A DNA stretch of 48,756 bases from Candidatus Ghiorseimicrobium undicola (GCA_002796125.1 PCWA01000037.1:1-48756), one strand, 5' to 3'. Shown: positions 1 through 8,970, numbered from the stretch's first letter. Notes: generated by a model from the letters alone, not told the origin. Program-made: numbers and translations.

Positions 1-138
1 TCAGCAGAATTATTTACGCGATATTTAACCGCCTAAACTCCAAATGGCAAGAGAAACCTTTAAAAGAATTTACACAATTTATTTGACATTACCGCTTGGT
101 TATAAGTTAACGTTTTCAAAATATGGGCGTTCTCTGTA

Positions 139-1533
139 TTAGGAGGATGGTTTATTGGGGATTATAATATTAAGGCGTTTCATTTTGTTGTAGAGCGTGC
201 ATCTGTTTATGCCTAATGATTGGGCTGTTTTTTTTCGGTTCCAGCGGTTGGCATTTAAGGAGTTTAGTATTATTTCTCTTTCCGGCTCGCTGAGCACATT
301 TTTTAAATTCTTGTTTTGCGCCTGTTCTATGGCCTTTTTCTTGTTTCGCAGGATATGTTGCGGCAGAGCAGGCTGCGTAATTTGCCCGTGCTTGGCAACA
401 ACAACCGCGTGTTCAACGGCGTTCTCCAGCTCTCTTACGTTTCCCGGCCAATCATAATCGGAGAAAATTTTAATGATTTCCGCGGAGATTTTTACTTCCG
501 TATTATTTTTTTTATTATATTTTTTAACAAAGTGTTCCGTTAAGATGGGGATGTCTTCCTTTCTTTCGCGTAACGGAGGGATGCTTATTGATATCACATT
601 TAAGCGGTAAAAAAGATCTTCGCGGAATTTTCCGTCGTTTATTAGTTTTTCCAGGTTTTGGTTGGTAGCGGCGATGATTCTTGTGTCCGTGCGTATGGTT
701 TTGGTGCTGCCGACGTGTTCAAAATCGCCTTCCTGCAGCACCCTTAGCAGCTTGACCTGTAACGAAGGGCTGAATGTGTCTATTTCATCAAGGAATATCG
801 TTCCCTTATCGGCCAGCTCAAACCTTCCCTTTCTATCTCTTATCGCTCCGGTAAATGCCCCTTTTACATGGCCGAAGAGCTCACTTTCAAGCAGGTTTTC
901 AGGCAGGGCCCCGCAGCTGACCTCTATAAAAGGCATGTTGTTTCTTAAGCTGTCGTTTTTATGTATGGCCATTGCTACAAGCCGTTTCCCTGTTCCGCTT
1001 TCCCCTGTTATTAATATCGTAGCTTTGGTGTTAGCGATAGTTTCAATCATCCGGTATATTTTCTGCATGGCGTTGCTTGCGCCAAACATATCACAGAAGT
1101 TTTCGCGCGTTGCCTGGGCGAGTTTTTCTTTGAGAAAGGCATTTTCCTGTATTAGTTTTTTTTGTTCGGCTATTTTTTGGATAATAACTTTTATTTCACT
1201 ATCGACTAACGGCTTGGTTATGTAGTCAAACGCCCCTGATTTCATGGCTTCAACCGCTGTTTCTATGTTTCCGTGGCCGGTTATGAGCACGACGGCTATT
1301 TGAGGATATTTGTCCTTGACAACTTTTAGCAGCTGCATGCCGCTAAGCCCGGGCATCTTCAGGTCGGTTATAACGATATCTATGCTGTTTTGGCTGATGT
1401 TTGCCAGGGCTTCATCCGCGCAGGAGGCGCTTTTTACGTCATATCCGTCAATGCGCAGCGCCTCCTGCAGTGAGCTGCGTATAAGCGGTTCGTCGTCTAC
1501 GATTAGTATGCGTAGGGAGTTTATGTACGGCAT
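139..1533 (-). CDS. Sigma-54-dependent response regulator (NtrC family, PrsR-like)
   Basis: Phosphorylation-controlled activator of sigma-54 RNA polymerase. The receiver domain (about residues 8-120) has the acidic pair D13/D14, phosphoacceptor D57 in 'ITDLKMPG' and the conserved Lys in 'YITKPL'. The AAA+ domain (about 150-380) has Walker A GESGTGK, the sigma-54 contact loop GAFTGA, Walker B 'IFLDEID' and the arginine-finger stretch 'FREDLFYRLN'. The last 45 residues form a Fis-type helix-turn-helix. At 464 aa it is full length for the family. Its start overlaps the histidine kinase end by 13 bp, so the two are a cognate pair. PEP-CTERM systems commonly carry such a pair (PrsK/PrsR). Because a sigma-54 promoter precedes the PEP-CTERM gene run 18 kb away, I infer those genes are targets. 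The name prsR is not certain, so I leave the symbol blank. Confidence 0.95.
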   Translation of the reverse strand: MPYINSLRILIVDDEPLIRSSLQEALRIDGYDVKSASCADEALANISQNSIDIVITDLKMPGLSGMQLLKVVKDKYPQIAVVLITGHGNIETAVEAMKSGAFDYITKPLVDSEIKVIIQKIAEQKKLIQENAFLKEKLAQATRENFCDMFGASNAMQKIYRMIETIANTKATILITGESGTGKRLVAMAIHKNDSLRNNMPFIEVSCGALPENLLESELFGHVKGAFTGAIRDRKGRFELADKGTIFLDEIDTFSPSLQVKLLRVLQEGDFEHVGSTKTIRTDTRIIAATNQNLEKLINDGKFREDLFYRLNVISISIPPLRERKEDIPILTEHFVKKYNKKNNTEVKISAEIIKIFSDYDWPGNVRELENAVEHAVVVAKHGQITQPALPQHILRNKKKAIEQAQNKNLKNVLSEPEREIILNSLNANRWNRKKTAQSLGINRCTLYNKMKRLNIIIPNKPSS

Positions 1534-2837
1534 GAGGCGATATTGGCTTCCTTGTTGTCGTAGAGTGTTTCGTTTCTAGGTATTGATATGGTAAACGTTG
1601 TTCCGTCCGAAGGCTTGCTGTCAAGCTTAATGCTTCCGTTGTATTTTTGCACTATATCGTAGCATATCGCCAGGCCTAGCCCGGCGCCTTTTTCGGCTGA
1701 TTTTGTGGTAAAGAATGGTTCAAATATAGTCGTCCTGTTTTCATCCTTTATACCGTATCCGCTGTCGCTTATTTTTATATCTATGGTATTTTCTCCTTCG
1801 CAGGTTTCAATTGAAAGCCTGCCTTCTTTTTTGTCTTCCATTGCCTCGCAGGCATTTTTGAGAATATTGACAAATACGTGCTTTATGCCTTTATCGTATA
1901 CATAGCATTGTGCCAGGGCGTAGTTTTTTATAAGCGTAAAGCTGCAATCACCATATTTTTTAATTACTCCTGATACGGCATCATTTAAAGTTTCGTTTAT
2001 GCTGATTAATTTATTTGAAGGTGTATTATGCCGCGAAAATTCCAGTAATGAGCGCACTGTGTTCGCTATGCGTTTTAAGCCGTCTTTAACTTCTATAAGG
2101 TAGTCTTTAATATTTTTTTCATTTCTATCTATGCGGTCCAGGCAAAGGTTTGTATAACGCATCACCCCGTCTAAAGGATTATTTATTTCATGCGCGATGC
2201 TGGATGAAATCTTTCCCAGCGACGCGAATTTTTTTGCGATATTCAGCTGCCGTTCGATTTCAATTTTTTCTACGGCGAGCTTGGCGTTTTCGGCCGTTTT
2301 TATATTTATTTCATCCTGCAGTTTTATTCTTTCGTAGGTATATGATATTTGAGTTGAAATTATTGTGAGGTATTCGAGCTCTTCTTCCAAAAAAACATTT
2401 TTTGATGTTTTGTCCGTAATGTTTATTACGCCGATTAGCGTATCCTTTATAAAAAGAGGCACGCTTAAGAAGGAATTTGTTTTGTAGTGGTTTAATATGT
2501 TGTAGGTGTTTTTAAACCGCGAATCAGTCCGTATATTTTTTACCAGTATGGGTTTTTTCTCAAGGGCTACAGTTCCGGATATCCCCTCTCCTATTTTCTG
2601 GACGGCATCTTTAAAGTCATTAAAATTCTCTTCCTGGCCGCGCATCAGCCGCAATATAAGGTTATTGTTTTTTATATCAAATAGCAGTACGGAGCCGCGC
2701 TCGGCGCCCAAAAATAGCAATATTTGGTTAAGAGAGGCGCGAAACAAATCCTTGGTATTGGCCGAGGAGTTTATCGTTTTTAATAGGCGCGATAATTCTT
2801 TTATCTTTTCCTTATTATGATTTAGGCTTGTCAGCAT
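1521..2837 (-). CDS. GAF-domain sensor histidine kinase (soluble)
   Basis: Two-component sensor kinase of 438 aa, partner of the downstream NtrC-type regulator. A GAF domain covers about residues 20-170 ('AERGSVLLFD' to 'EELEYLTIISTQ'), followed by a coiled-coil-like linker rich in K, E and A. The dimerisation helix carries the phospho-accepting His in 'SSIAHEINNPLDG'. The ATPase domain has an N-box ('ILKNACEAMED'), G1 ('DSGYGIKDE'), an F-box ('IFEPFFTTK') and G2 ('GAGLGLAI'). No transmembrane helix is visible, so the signal is probably cytoplasmic or comes through the co-encoded membrane and TPR proteins. The membrane-bound N-terminus of classical PrsK is absent. The start overlaps the TPR gene end by 23 bp, which indicates translational coupling. 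Confidence 0.93.
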   Translation of the reverse strand: MLTSLNHNKEKIKELSRLLKTINSSANTKDLFRASLNQILLFLGAERGSVLLFDIKNNNLILRLMRGQEENFNDFKDAVQKIGEGISGTVALEKKPILVKNIRTDSRFKNTYNILNHYKTNSFLSVPLFIKDTLIGVINITDKTSKNVFLEEELEYLTIISTQISYTYERIKLQDEINIKTAENAKLAVEKIEIERQLNIAKKFASLGKISSSIAHEINNPLDGVMRYTNLCLDRIDRNEKNIKDYLIEVKDGLKRIANTVRSLLEFSRHNTPSNKLISINETLNDAVSGVIKKYGDCSFTLIKNYALAQCYVYDKGIKHVFVNILKNACEAMEDKKEGRLSIETCEGENTIDIKISDSGYGIKDENRTTIFEPFFTTKSAEKGAGLGLAICYDIVQKYNGSIKLDSKPSDGTTFTISIPRNETLYDNKEANIASCRT

Positions 2838-3699
2838 CGTTATTTTGGCTTTTGGTTTTTATATTTTCGATTTCTTTCAGGATAATCGGCTTTATTTTAT
2901 GCTCGGGATATTTTTCGATAAAGTCCGTAAAAATTTTAATTGCTGCTTCGGGATCCTTCAGGCGCGATACGGCTATCATTTCTATGGCCCTTAAGCTGTT
3001 TATGAGAGTTGGAGCATAGGGGTAGGCGTTTATTATTTGCTGGATTGAAGTTAAGGTGTTCTGCCACTCTCCCAAAAGCTCAAACACCGTAACCTCAAGC
3101 CCCATAGCTACATAAGCGGCCTGTGAATTCGGGTTATTTTCATATATTTTTTTATAATAGCCTAGCGCTTTCCACAGGTAGGCATCGGCTGATTTTTTGT
3201 CGTTATTTTTAGCGTAATGGCCGGCGATATATATGGGCATATCCAATGCGCGGGCCACCGGCGTATAATCCCGCATTATCCTTTCGTATTCGGCAAGGGC
3301 TTTGTCCCATTTGTTTTCGGCTTCGTAAGAATTTCCGGAGGTAAATACCGCCTCAGCGCAATAACTTTCATTATCGGGATATTTTTCGATTATTTTGTTT
3401 AGTTCAGCCCTTGCCGCGGCGTAGTCTTTCATGAACATATAGAGCCTTGATAACAGTAGGCGGGCCTCTTTTTCGCTTTTTGTACCATCATAGCGCGCAA
3501 TTATTTTTTCGTAGGATTTTTTAATTTTTTCGTATAGGCGCGGAGGTATGGTTTCCGGTGTCCTCGCTGATTTTAAGAAAAGCTTATTTGCGGAGACGAG
3601 TTTTCTCTCCGCCGCGTAATCGCTGTTTCTGCCCAGGAATGAAAGCAGCGCGCCGAAGAGCAAAAGGAACAGGATGGGGTAAAATATTTTTTTAATCAT
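2815..3699 (-). CDS. Signal-anchored TPR protein
   Basis: 294 aa. A hydrophobic N-terminus ('IFYPILFLLLFGALLSFLG') acts as signal peptide or membrane anchor. The rest is alpha-helical tetratricopeptide-like repeats such as 'ARAELNKIIEKYPDNESYC' and 'AIKIFTDFIEKYPEHKIKP', similar to YbgF/outer-membrane-assembly-type TPR proteins, so it probably lies in the periplasm. It sits 4 bp from the membrane protein and overlaps the kinase gene, so it belongs to the same transcript. A sensory or scaffolding role for the two-component pair is inference; no catalytic motif is visible. Confidence 0.8.
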   Translation of the reverse strand: MIKKIFYPILFLLLFGALLSFLGRNSDYAAERKLVSANKLFLKSARTPETIPPRLYEKIKKSYEKIIARYDGTKSEKEARLLLSRLYMFMKDYAAARAELNKIIEKYPDNESYCAEAVFTSGNSYEAENKWDKALAEYERIMRDYTPVARALDMPIYIAGHYAKNNDKKSADAYLWKALGYYKKIYENNPNSQAAYVAMGLEVTVFELLGEWQNTLTSIQQIINAYPYAPTLINSLRAIEMIAVSRLKDPEAAIKIFTDFIEKYPEHKIKPIILKEIENIKTKSQNNDADKPKS

Positions 3700-3703
3700 G
3701 GCC

Positions 3704-4573
3704 TTAAGTTTTTCGTTTTAAAAGATAGAATGAAGTCAATACGGTGATTATAAAGGCGTTTATAAATAACGAAAAGATTATCCCGCCTGCGATAAGCATG
3801 ATTATCACCTCAGGGAAAACCTTATCCATTAAAATAAGCGCTTTGCCGTTTGCGTAGATAAGCGGCAGGAGCAGCAATGACGGCGCCAAAACAAATATGA
3901 ATGTGGCGAAAAACGTTTTCTTGAGAAATATAAAATTTTCTTTGATGGCGGCGAAGAGCTTTTTGTTTTCAACTATTAAGATGGGTATGCAGTATGCAAG
4001 CATAGTTTCGGCGATTACGGTAAAGAGAAAGACAGCGTATTGATTGGTGAGGACAAGAACTTTTTTTATGCCCCGGATTATGCGTATGCTTGAGCCGATT
4101 TTGCCCAAGGCGAATTTTTTTATGAATAGCCCGTAGCCTTCCCTTATTAAAAAATATATAACGATTAAAAGAAGGGCAACGCAGAAAATATTTATATACT
4201 GCCTGCCGGCTTTTTTGAGCATAATTCTTAAACCGGTAGGTTTATTTTCGTTTATGTGGTATATGGTCGCGGATGATACCGCGGTAAGATAGCCCCCTAA
4301 AAATACGTAAATTATTATCTGGGCGGCATAAAAAATGTTGTAGATGACCGGAAAGTTAAACGGGTAATGCAGCGCCTGCTCTGACCATATGGCACGTATT
4401 ACCGGAGCAAAGATGATGCTGAGCGGCCAGCGCGGGATAAAATATATTATCTCAAGCGAGAATAGCTCGAAAAATGCGATTAATACGAAAGGGAAAATTA
4501 TCACGGGATGGTTGATCATCGTGATAAATGATGTGCTCAATATAGAAAGTGCGGTGTGTTGTTTTTTAGACAT
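3704..4573 (-). CDS. Polytopic membrane protein, function unknown
   Basis: 289 aa with about six hydrophobic segments, for example 'IIIYVFLGGYLTAVSSATIY', 'IFCVALLLIVIYFLI', 'FATFIFVLAPSLLLLPLIY' and the C-terminal 'VIIMLIAGGIIFSLFINAFI'. I see no transport or enzyme motif and do not recognise the family; the layout resembles uncharacterised DUF4013-like or glycerophosphoryl-diester-type membrane domains. It is the first gene after a consensus sigma-70 promoter at 4617-4645 and the head of the operon leading to the kinase/regulator pair. A role in sensing or membrane homeostasis is possible but unproven. Confidence 0.8.
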   Translation of the reverse strand: MSKKQHTALSILSTSFITMINHPVIIFPFVLIAFFELFSLEIIYFIPRWPLSIIFAPVIRAIWSEQALHYPFNFPVIYNIFYAAQIIIYVFLGGYLTAVSSATIYHINENKPTGLRIMLKKAGRQYINIFCVALLLIVIYFLIREGYGLFIKKFALGKIGSSIRIIRGIKKVLVLTNQYAVFLFTVIAETMLAYCIPILIVENKKLFAAIKENFIFLKKTFFATFIFVLAPSLLLLPLIYANGKALILMDKVFPEVIIMLIAGGIIFSLFINAFIITVLTSFYLLKRKT

Positions 4574-4616
4574 TTATTCCTTTAAATACGAAACTATAAT
4601 TGAGACAAGGAATTAA

Positions 4617-4645
4617 AGTGTAGCATAAAAGCAACAATATGTCAA
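4617..4645 (-). promoter_or_regulatory. Consensus sigma-70 promoter of the two-component operon
   Basis: On the minus strand: -35 TTGACA (4640-4645), a 17-bp spacer, -10 TACACT (4617-4622). The predicted start lies near 4610, giving an untranslated leader of about 35 nt before the ATG at 4573. It lies in the 100-bp gap after the acyl-ligase stop codon. It makes the membrane protein/TPR/kinase/regulator genes an independent, probably constitutive unit. Confidence 0.75.
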
Positions 4646-4673
4646 GGTGTTAATTGAAAACTTTTTAAAAGTG

Positions 4674-7400
4674 TTATTGCTGGCTGGTTTCCTGCGGTAG
4701 CTCTTCCTTCCCTGTTTTCGCTACTTGCCGGCGTAAGTTTTCGGCGATTAGGATATATGCTTCCTCCTTTTCCTTGTTTTCAGGATTGAGCGTTTTATTA
4801 TCCATAATTTTACCGAATTTTACGGTTATTTTTGCCGGCCGGGGAAGCTTTCGGGTGCGCGGCCATGAACGAAAAGCGCCGTCAATATAGACGGGGATTG
4901 CCGGAACATTTAATTCTTTGACCAATATACCCACGCCTTTTTTGAATTCTTTGACTTTTCCGTCTATGGAGCGCAGGCCTTCCGGAAAATAACAGACATT
5001 TTTTGAATTTTGCAGTACGAAAGCGCATGACCTGAGGGATTCAATAAGGTTAAGGCTGATTTCCAGCGGGATGAGCCGGGCTATCCTTATGAGCTTACGC
5101 AGGAGAAAATGCTCAAATATTATGCTATAGCCCACAAAGTATGTATTTAACACTATGTTAAACGGAAGGGCGCTTAACACGAATAAGCCGTCGAGATAAT
5201 TTGTATGGTTGGGACAGATTATGTAGGGGCCTTTTTTAGGAAGGTTGTCCTGCCCTTCGGTTTTAAGCAGAAAAAATACGCGGAAAAATATCTTTATCAA
5301 TGGTATCAATAAGAGGTTCAGGGCGATGTTTAATTTTCCGGGTTTAATATTGAGTTTATCCAATGTTTGGGCAGAAGGGCTTTCTTTGACTATCTTATCC
5401 CACATAATCGCTCCCTCTTCTTTGAATTGCTCATCGGATATTTGCGGCATTACGCTTTTTAGTTTCAGGAGCAGTTCCTTGACCGTATTGCACATAAAAA
5501 ATTCCATAGCGGTTTCGTCGGATACCTGAAGGTTTAGCGCGCCTTGGAGGCTCAAGAGCACTTCTATTCTTCCCAGGGAATCCAAGCCCAGGTCCAGCTC
5601 CAGATGGTCGTTTATATTGATTTTCCGGTTTAGTGTCTTTTCCAGAAAGTTAATCGCGTTCTTTGCCGTGTCGGAATATAAAATATTTATTTCGTCCTGT
5701 TTTAGGTATTCTTCTTCTTTCGGCTTAGATGTTTTCAGAAGCTCGGCGTATAATTGCATAATTCTGTGGCGCGTTATTTTCCCCAGGCGCGTGCGCGGCA
5801 GGGCGTTTTTGCTGACAACGAATTCTTTTATGCGCTTGTATGCCGGTATGGTTTGCGCGATGCTTTCCAGCTCCCATTTTAGTTTGCTTCTTATGTTTGT
5901 TTCGTTTTTGGATTTAAAATACTCCTCATCCGCCACTATAATCGCGCCAAGATGCTCTGTACCTTTAAGAAAAGCGTTGGATTTTACGGCTAAGACGCAT
6001 AATTCCTTAATGAAGGGGCTTTTTAGGTAATGTTTTTCTATTTCTTCAGGATTGATATTCTTGCCGTTACTCAATACTATGATTTCTTTTTTTCTGCCTG
6101 TTATGTAAAGATAGCCGTCGCTATCCATATATCCTAAATCGCCGCTAGCGAACCAGCCGTCTTTTATCGCGTCTTTTGTCTGGCGGGGCATATTATAATA
6201 TCCGGTCATCACATTGGGGCCTTTTATGGCTATTTCCCCCACCCCATTTTTATCCTTTTCGATAATTTTTATCTCAACGCTGGAGATGGGCACGCCAACA
6301 GAGCCGATTTTTGGTTTCTTGACCGGGTTGAATGTCGCAACCGGAGAAGTCTCCGTAAGCCCGTATCCCTCTATAATCGTAAAACCCCATTTTACAAAGT
6401 CATTGGCTATGTCAGGATCAAGCCGGGCGCCTCCTGAGACCAGAAAGCGAAGGTGTGGCCCGAAAGCCGAATGTATTTGCTTAAATAGATATTTGGCAGT
6501 GTTGATATTTAATAACCGCTGGATTTTCAATGATGCCCGCGAGGCAAGATAAATAAGCCCTTTTTTAAGCGCCGGCAGGCGCCTTATCTTTTCGTTTATG
6601 GAATGCTGCATAAGCGAATATATTTGCGGCACTCCCACCAGTATAGTGGCGCAATTTTTCCGCATCGCTTCAAGCATGTCGCTTGATGACCTGCTCTTAG
6701 GGTATATAATTTTTGCCCCGGTGAGCAGCGGAGTTAATAATGTTACGGTAAAAGGATACGCGTGGTGAAGCGGCAGAACGGATACGATGACGTCATTTTT
6801 ATTTATGATTTTTGATTCTTGGATGGAGTTGATATTTGAAAGCAGGTTTTTATGAGTAAGCATTACCGCCTTCGGCATATCCGTTGTTCCTGAGGTATAG
6901 AACAATAATGCCAGCTCATTGTCGTATTTTAAGTTGCCGGCGATTTTATTATCGGCGCTATAGTTGTCAAACTCTTCGTGGAATTCTTCCGAATCAATGA
7001 TGATTGTCTGCATGTTGCGCAGCTGCAGGCCTATGTTAGGATGGTTATTTTTTGTTGTGATTAATATTCTTGCTTCTGAGTGGAGAATAAGCTGTTTTAT
7101 CTGCGCGTTAGAAAATTGTATGTCTAGAGGGACGGCTGTGGCCGAGATAGACATGGCCGCCATAAAGGCTATGGCGTATTCCGGCTGGTTATCCAGCAGT
7201 ATAGCAATTTTATCATTGCGTATTATGCCCAACCCGCTCAAGATATTTCCTAATTTGAGCGCGCTGTCGTATATTTGCGCGTAAGTCAGGCTGTTGTATC
7301 CTTTTTCCTTCTCCGGTTTGTAAAATATCGCTTTTTTCTCCGGATGGGAATTGGCTATCGCGGAAAATTCGCTGAAAATATTCTGGCTGCGTGTTAACAT
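4674..7400 (-). CDS. AMP-dependent acyl ligase / acyl carrier protein / PlsC acyltransferase fusion
   Basis: 908 aa with three modules. Residues about 1-560 form an ANL-superfamily adenylating enzyme: phosphate loop 'LLFYTSGTTDMPKAVML', 'EGYGLTETSP', 'ASGDLGYMDSDGYLYITGRKKEIIV' and a C-terminal catalytic Lys in 'LPRTRLGKITRH'. Residues about 575-650 are an acyl carrier domain with the phosphopantetheine Ser608 in 'LGLDSLGRIEV'. Residues about 690-890 are a 1-acylglycerol-3-phosphate-type acyltransferase with the HX4D motif (H732, D737 in 'NHTNYLDG') and 'FPEGLRS'. The plan recalls Aas (acyl-ACP synthetase/acyltransferase) with an added internal ACP. Expected activity: activate a free fatty acid, load it on its own ACP, transfer it to a lipid or pass it on. 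A 33-bp gap to the FeeM-like gene suggests the ACP may also feed that enzyme (inference). Confidence 0.93.
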   Translation of the reverse strand: MLTRSQNIFSEFSAIANSHPEKKAIFYKPEKEKGYNSLTYAQIYDSALKLGNILSGLGIIRNDKIAILLDNQPEYAIAFMAAMSISATAVPLDIQFSNAQIKQLILHSEARILITTKNNHPNIGLQLRNMQTIIIDSEEFHEEFDNYSADNKIAGNLKYDNELALLFYTSGTTDMPKAVMLTHKNLLSNINSIQESKIINKNDVIVSVLPLHHAYPFTVTLLTPLLTGAKIIYPKSRSSSDMLEAMRKNCATILVGVPQIYSLMQHSINEKIRRLPALKKGLIYLASRASLKIQRLLNINTAKYLFKQIHSAFGPHLRFLVSGGARLDPDIANDFVKWGFTIIEGYGLTETSPVATFNPVKKPKIGSVGVPISSVEIKIIEKDKNGVGEIAIKGPNVMTGYYNMPRQTKDAIKDGWFASGDLGYMDSDGYLYITGRKKEIIVLSNGKNINPEEIEKHYLKSPFIKELCVLAVKSNAFLKGTEHLGAIIVADEEYFKSKNETNIRSKLKWELESIAQTIPAYKRIKEFVVSKNALPRTRLGKITRHRIMQLYAELLKTSKPKEEEYLKQDEINILYSDTAKNAINFLEKTLNRKININDHLELDLGLDSLGRIEVLLSLQGALNLQVSDETAMEFFMCNTVKELLLKLKSVMPQISDEQFKEEGAIMWDKIVKESPSAQTLDKLNIKPGKLNIALNLLLIPLIKIFFRVFFLLKTEGQDNLPKKGPYIICPNHTNYLDGLFVLSALPFNIVLNTYFVGYSIIFEHFLLRKLIRIARLIPLEISLNLIESLRSCAFVLQNSKNVCYFPEGLRSIDGKVKEFKKGVGILVKELNVPAIPVYIDGAFRSWPRTRKLPRPAKITVKFGKIMDNKTLNPENKEKEEAYILIAENLRRQVAKTGKEELPQETSQQ

Positions 7401-7433
7401 TTTCTTAATGGCTGTAAATTTTATGCTGACAGG

Positions 7434-8144
7434 TTAAATAACGCAAAAGTTTGGAAGATGTTCCCGGTTAAGTTCTTCGGTGAAATAAGCGAAAAATTTC
7501 GGGAATTTTTGATATACTTCTTTTTCTATCTTGCTGATTTCGCCGATGTATGGTTTTACGGGGCCGTAAACATCAACCTCTTTTCCTATGGGCTCGAACT
7601 CAAAGCCGTGTATGCGTAGAAGCAGCCAGAGGCTTTTCTCCATGAGCGCGTACCACTGTGTTATCCCGAGGCGTTTGCTCTCTCTATATAGTTCGCGGTA
7701 GAGGCCGAAGGCCATGGGTTTGGCGCGCCTTAGGAATTCCGTTCCGTCGCTGGAAACACCTTTTTTGTCTTCTGATTGAGGCCCATAATACATGCCGTCG
7801 TCGTGTCTTCTGCGCAATCTTTTGCTTATGACCAGGCGGGATATTTCAACGCTTTTATCCGGGGTAGTTATGTCCACATCTCTACAGTGCAGTTTTATCG
7901 GCAACTCCAGCTCTCCCGGCAGGATCATCCTCATGGTGCCGATAAGGTTTTGCTGGCTATCCATGGCGGCAAAGTGGATTGACTGCTTATCGTAATCATC
8001 TATTTCCATGCCCGCGGGGTAGTCGTTTTCGTTTATGAAATTACACTCATTGCCATAGACCTCAAAACGCAAATGATAGACCTTTTGCAGTAATTCAGAG
8101 TCGTTATTATCTACTTTTTTGAATATAAATGGTTGCATATCCAT
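7434..8144 (-). CDS. PEP-CTERM/exosortase-associated acyltransferase (FeeM-like N-acyl amino acid synthase fold), copy 1
   Basis: GNAT-fold acyltransferase of the family found beside exosortase systems and related to FeeM, which joins acyl groups from acyl-ACP to amino acids. The diagnostic N-terminus is 'YHLRFEVYGNECNFI', followed by 'DDYDKQSIHFAAMD', 'IGTMRMILPG' and 'EISRLVISKRLRRR'. A longer reading from a TTG at 8180 is unlikely: that TTG is the first base triplet of a -35 box, and the reading would place the -10 box inside the gene. I take ATG 8144 (ATG 8138 also possible), giving about 236 aa. The predicted transcription start is essentially at this ATG, and there is no Shine-Dalgarno, so the mRNA may be leaderless. 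The substrate is not determinable here. A paralogue lies at 13595-14245. Confidence 0.88.
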   Translation of the reverse strand: MDMQPFIFKKVDNNDSELLQKVYHLRFEVYGNECNFINENDYPAGMEIDDYDKQSIHFAAMDSQQNLIGTMRMILPGELELPIKLHCRDVDITTPDKSVEISRLVISKRLRRRHDDGMYYGPQSEDKKGVSSDGTEFLRRAKPMAFGLYRELYRESKRLGITQWYALMEKSLWLLLRIHGFEFEPIGKEVDVYGPVKPYIGEISKIEKEVYQKFPKFFAYFTEELNREHLPNFCVI

Positions 8145-8161
8145 AATGCTTATGATAGCAT
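8133..8161 (+). promoter_or_regulatory. Candidate sigma-70 promoter for the LolA-like/ABC operon
   Basis: Plus strand: -35 TTGCAT (8133-8138), 17-bp spacer, -10 TAGCAT (8156-8161), about 47 bp before the ATG at 8209. The match is only moderate. It is supported mainly by position, since the divergent operon must start in this short gap. Confidence 0.35.
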
Positions 8162-8180
8162 ATGTATAACTTGCTGTCAA
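8152..8180 (-). promoter_or_regulatory. Consensus sigma-70 promoter for the acyltransferase/acyl-ligase operon
   Basis: Minus strand: -35 TTGACA (8175-8180), a 17-bp spacer, -10 TATCAT (8152-8157). The predicted +1 is at about 8144-8146, coinciding with the ATG at 8144. It interlocks with a weaker plus-strand candidate promoter (8133-8161), so occupancy of one should exclude the other. Confidence 0.75.
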
Positions 8181-8208
8181 TTATGAAGATAAAGAAACAT
8201 TAGATATT

Positions 8209-8970
8209 ATGAAAATAAAGCTGTTAATTTTAATTCCGCTTTTATCTTTCGCGTCTTTTTCTCTTCTCTATTCTGATAATCCGCTAAGCGCCCGTGATAT
8301 TGTCAAGTGTTCTGATGATTTTATGCGCGGCGACACCAATCAGGGGATTTATAGTATGCGAATAACCACTCCCGATTGGCAGCGCGCGTTAAAGCTGAAA
8401 GTTTACAGCTTAGGCCGCGATAAAATATTTATACGCATACTTTCTCCTGCCAAAGAAGCGGGCATAGGTACTTTACGAATTGAGAATGAAATGTGGAATT
8501 ATCTTCCCAGTGTTGAGCGTATCATAAAGATACCCCCTTCTATGATGCTGCAGCCATGGATGGGAAGCGACTTTGCCAATGACGACCTGGTGAAGGAATC
8601 GAGTATTGTCAATGACTACAATCATACAATAGCCGGCGAGGAGAAAATAGACGGGAATTTGTGTTATAAAATTCAGCTTATTCCTAAAGAAGGGGCGTCA
8701 GTAATATGGGGAAAGATAATGCTTTGGATTAGAAAGAATGATTTCCTGCCTCTTAAGGAAGACTATTACAGCGAGCGCGGCAAGCTTATTAAGGTTCTGG
8801 AGTATTCTGATATAGGCGTTGTTTCCGACAGGGTCATACCCAAGACATGGAAAATGAGCTCGCTGATTAAGCCGGGGCATTCCACCACGATTAAACTTGT
8901 GGATGTGGAGTATAATAATCCTATAGATGAAGATATATTTACATTACAGAATCTTAAAAAGGCGTATTGA
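8209..8970 (+). CDS. LolA-like outer-membrane lipoprotein-sorting protein
   Basis: 253 aa with an N-terminal signal peptide ('LLILIPLLSFASFSLLYS'). The rest follows the LolA-like beta fold that binds lipids: 'SARDIVKCSDDFMRGDTNQGIYSMRITTPDW', a run 'IRILSPAKEAGIGTLRIENEMWNYLPSVERIIKIPPSMM', 'WMGSDFANDDLVK' and 'ILEYSDIGVVSDRVIPKTWKM'-type strands. Families with this signature act as periplasmic lipid or lipoprotein carriers next to ABC or RND exporters. Here it precedes an FtsX-type permease and a LolD-type ATPase, so it is probably the periplasmic carrier of that exporter. The TGA stop (8968-8970) is part of the first unit of a heptanucleotide repeat. No strong Shine-Dalgarno is visible. Confidence 0.85.
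   Translation: MKIKLLILIPLLSFASFSLLYSDNPLSARDIVKCSDDFMRGDTNQGIYSMRITTPDWQRALKLKVYSLGRDKIFIRILSPAKEAGIGTLRIENEMWNYLPSVERIIKIPPSMMLQPWMGSDFANDDLVKESSIVNDYNHTIAGEEKIDGNLCYKIQLIPKEGASVIWGKIMLWIRKNDFLPLKEDYYSERGKLIKVLEYSDIGVVSDRVIPKTWKMSSLIKPGHSTTIKLVDVEYNNPIDEDIFTLQNLKKAY

Noticed and set aside
83-111. Plus-strand TTGACA promoter at the left edge
   Set aside because: No acceptable -10 box at 16-18 bp and no plus-strand gene follows.
662-1225. 187-codon plus-strand ORF opposite the response regulator
   Set aside because: Antisense shadow of conserved AAA+ codons; composition and lack of any recognisable motif argue against a gene.
7434-8180. Longer acyltransferase reading from TTG 8180
   Set aside because: The TTG is part of a -35 hexamer and the -10 box would be coding; ATG 8144 begins the conserved domain.
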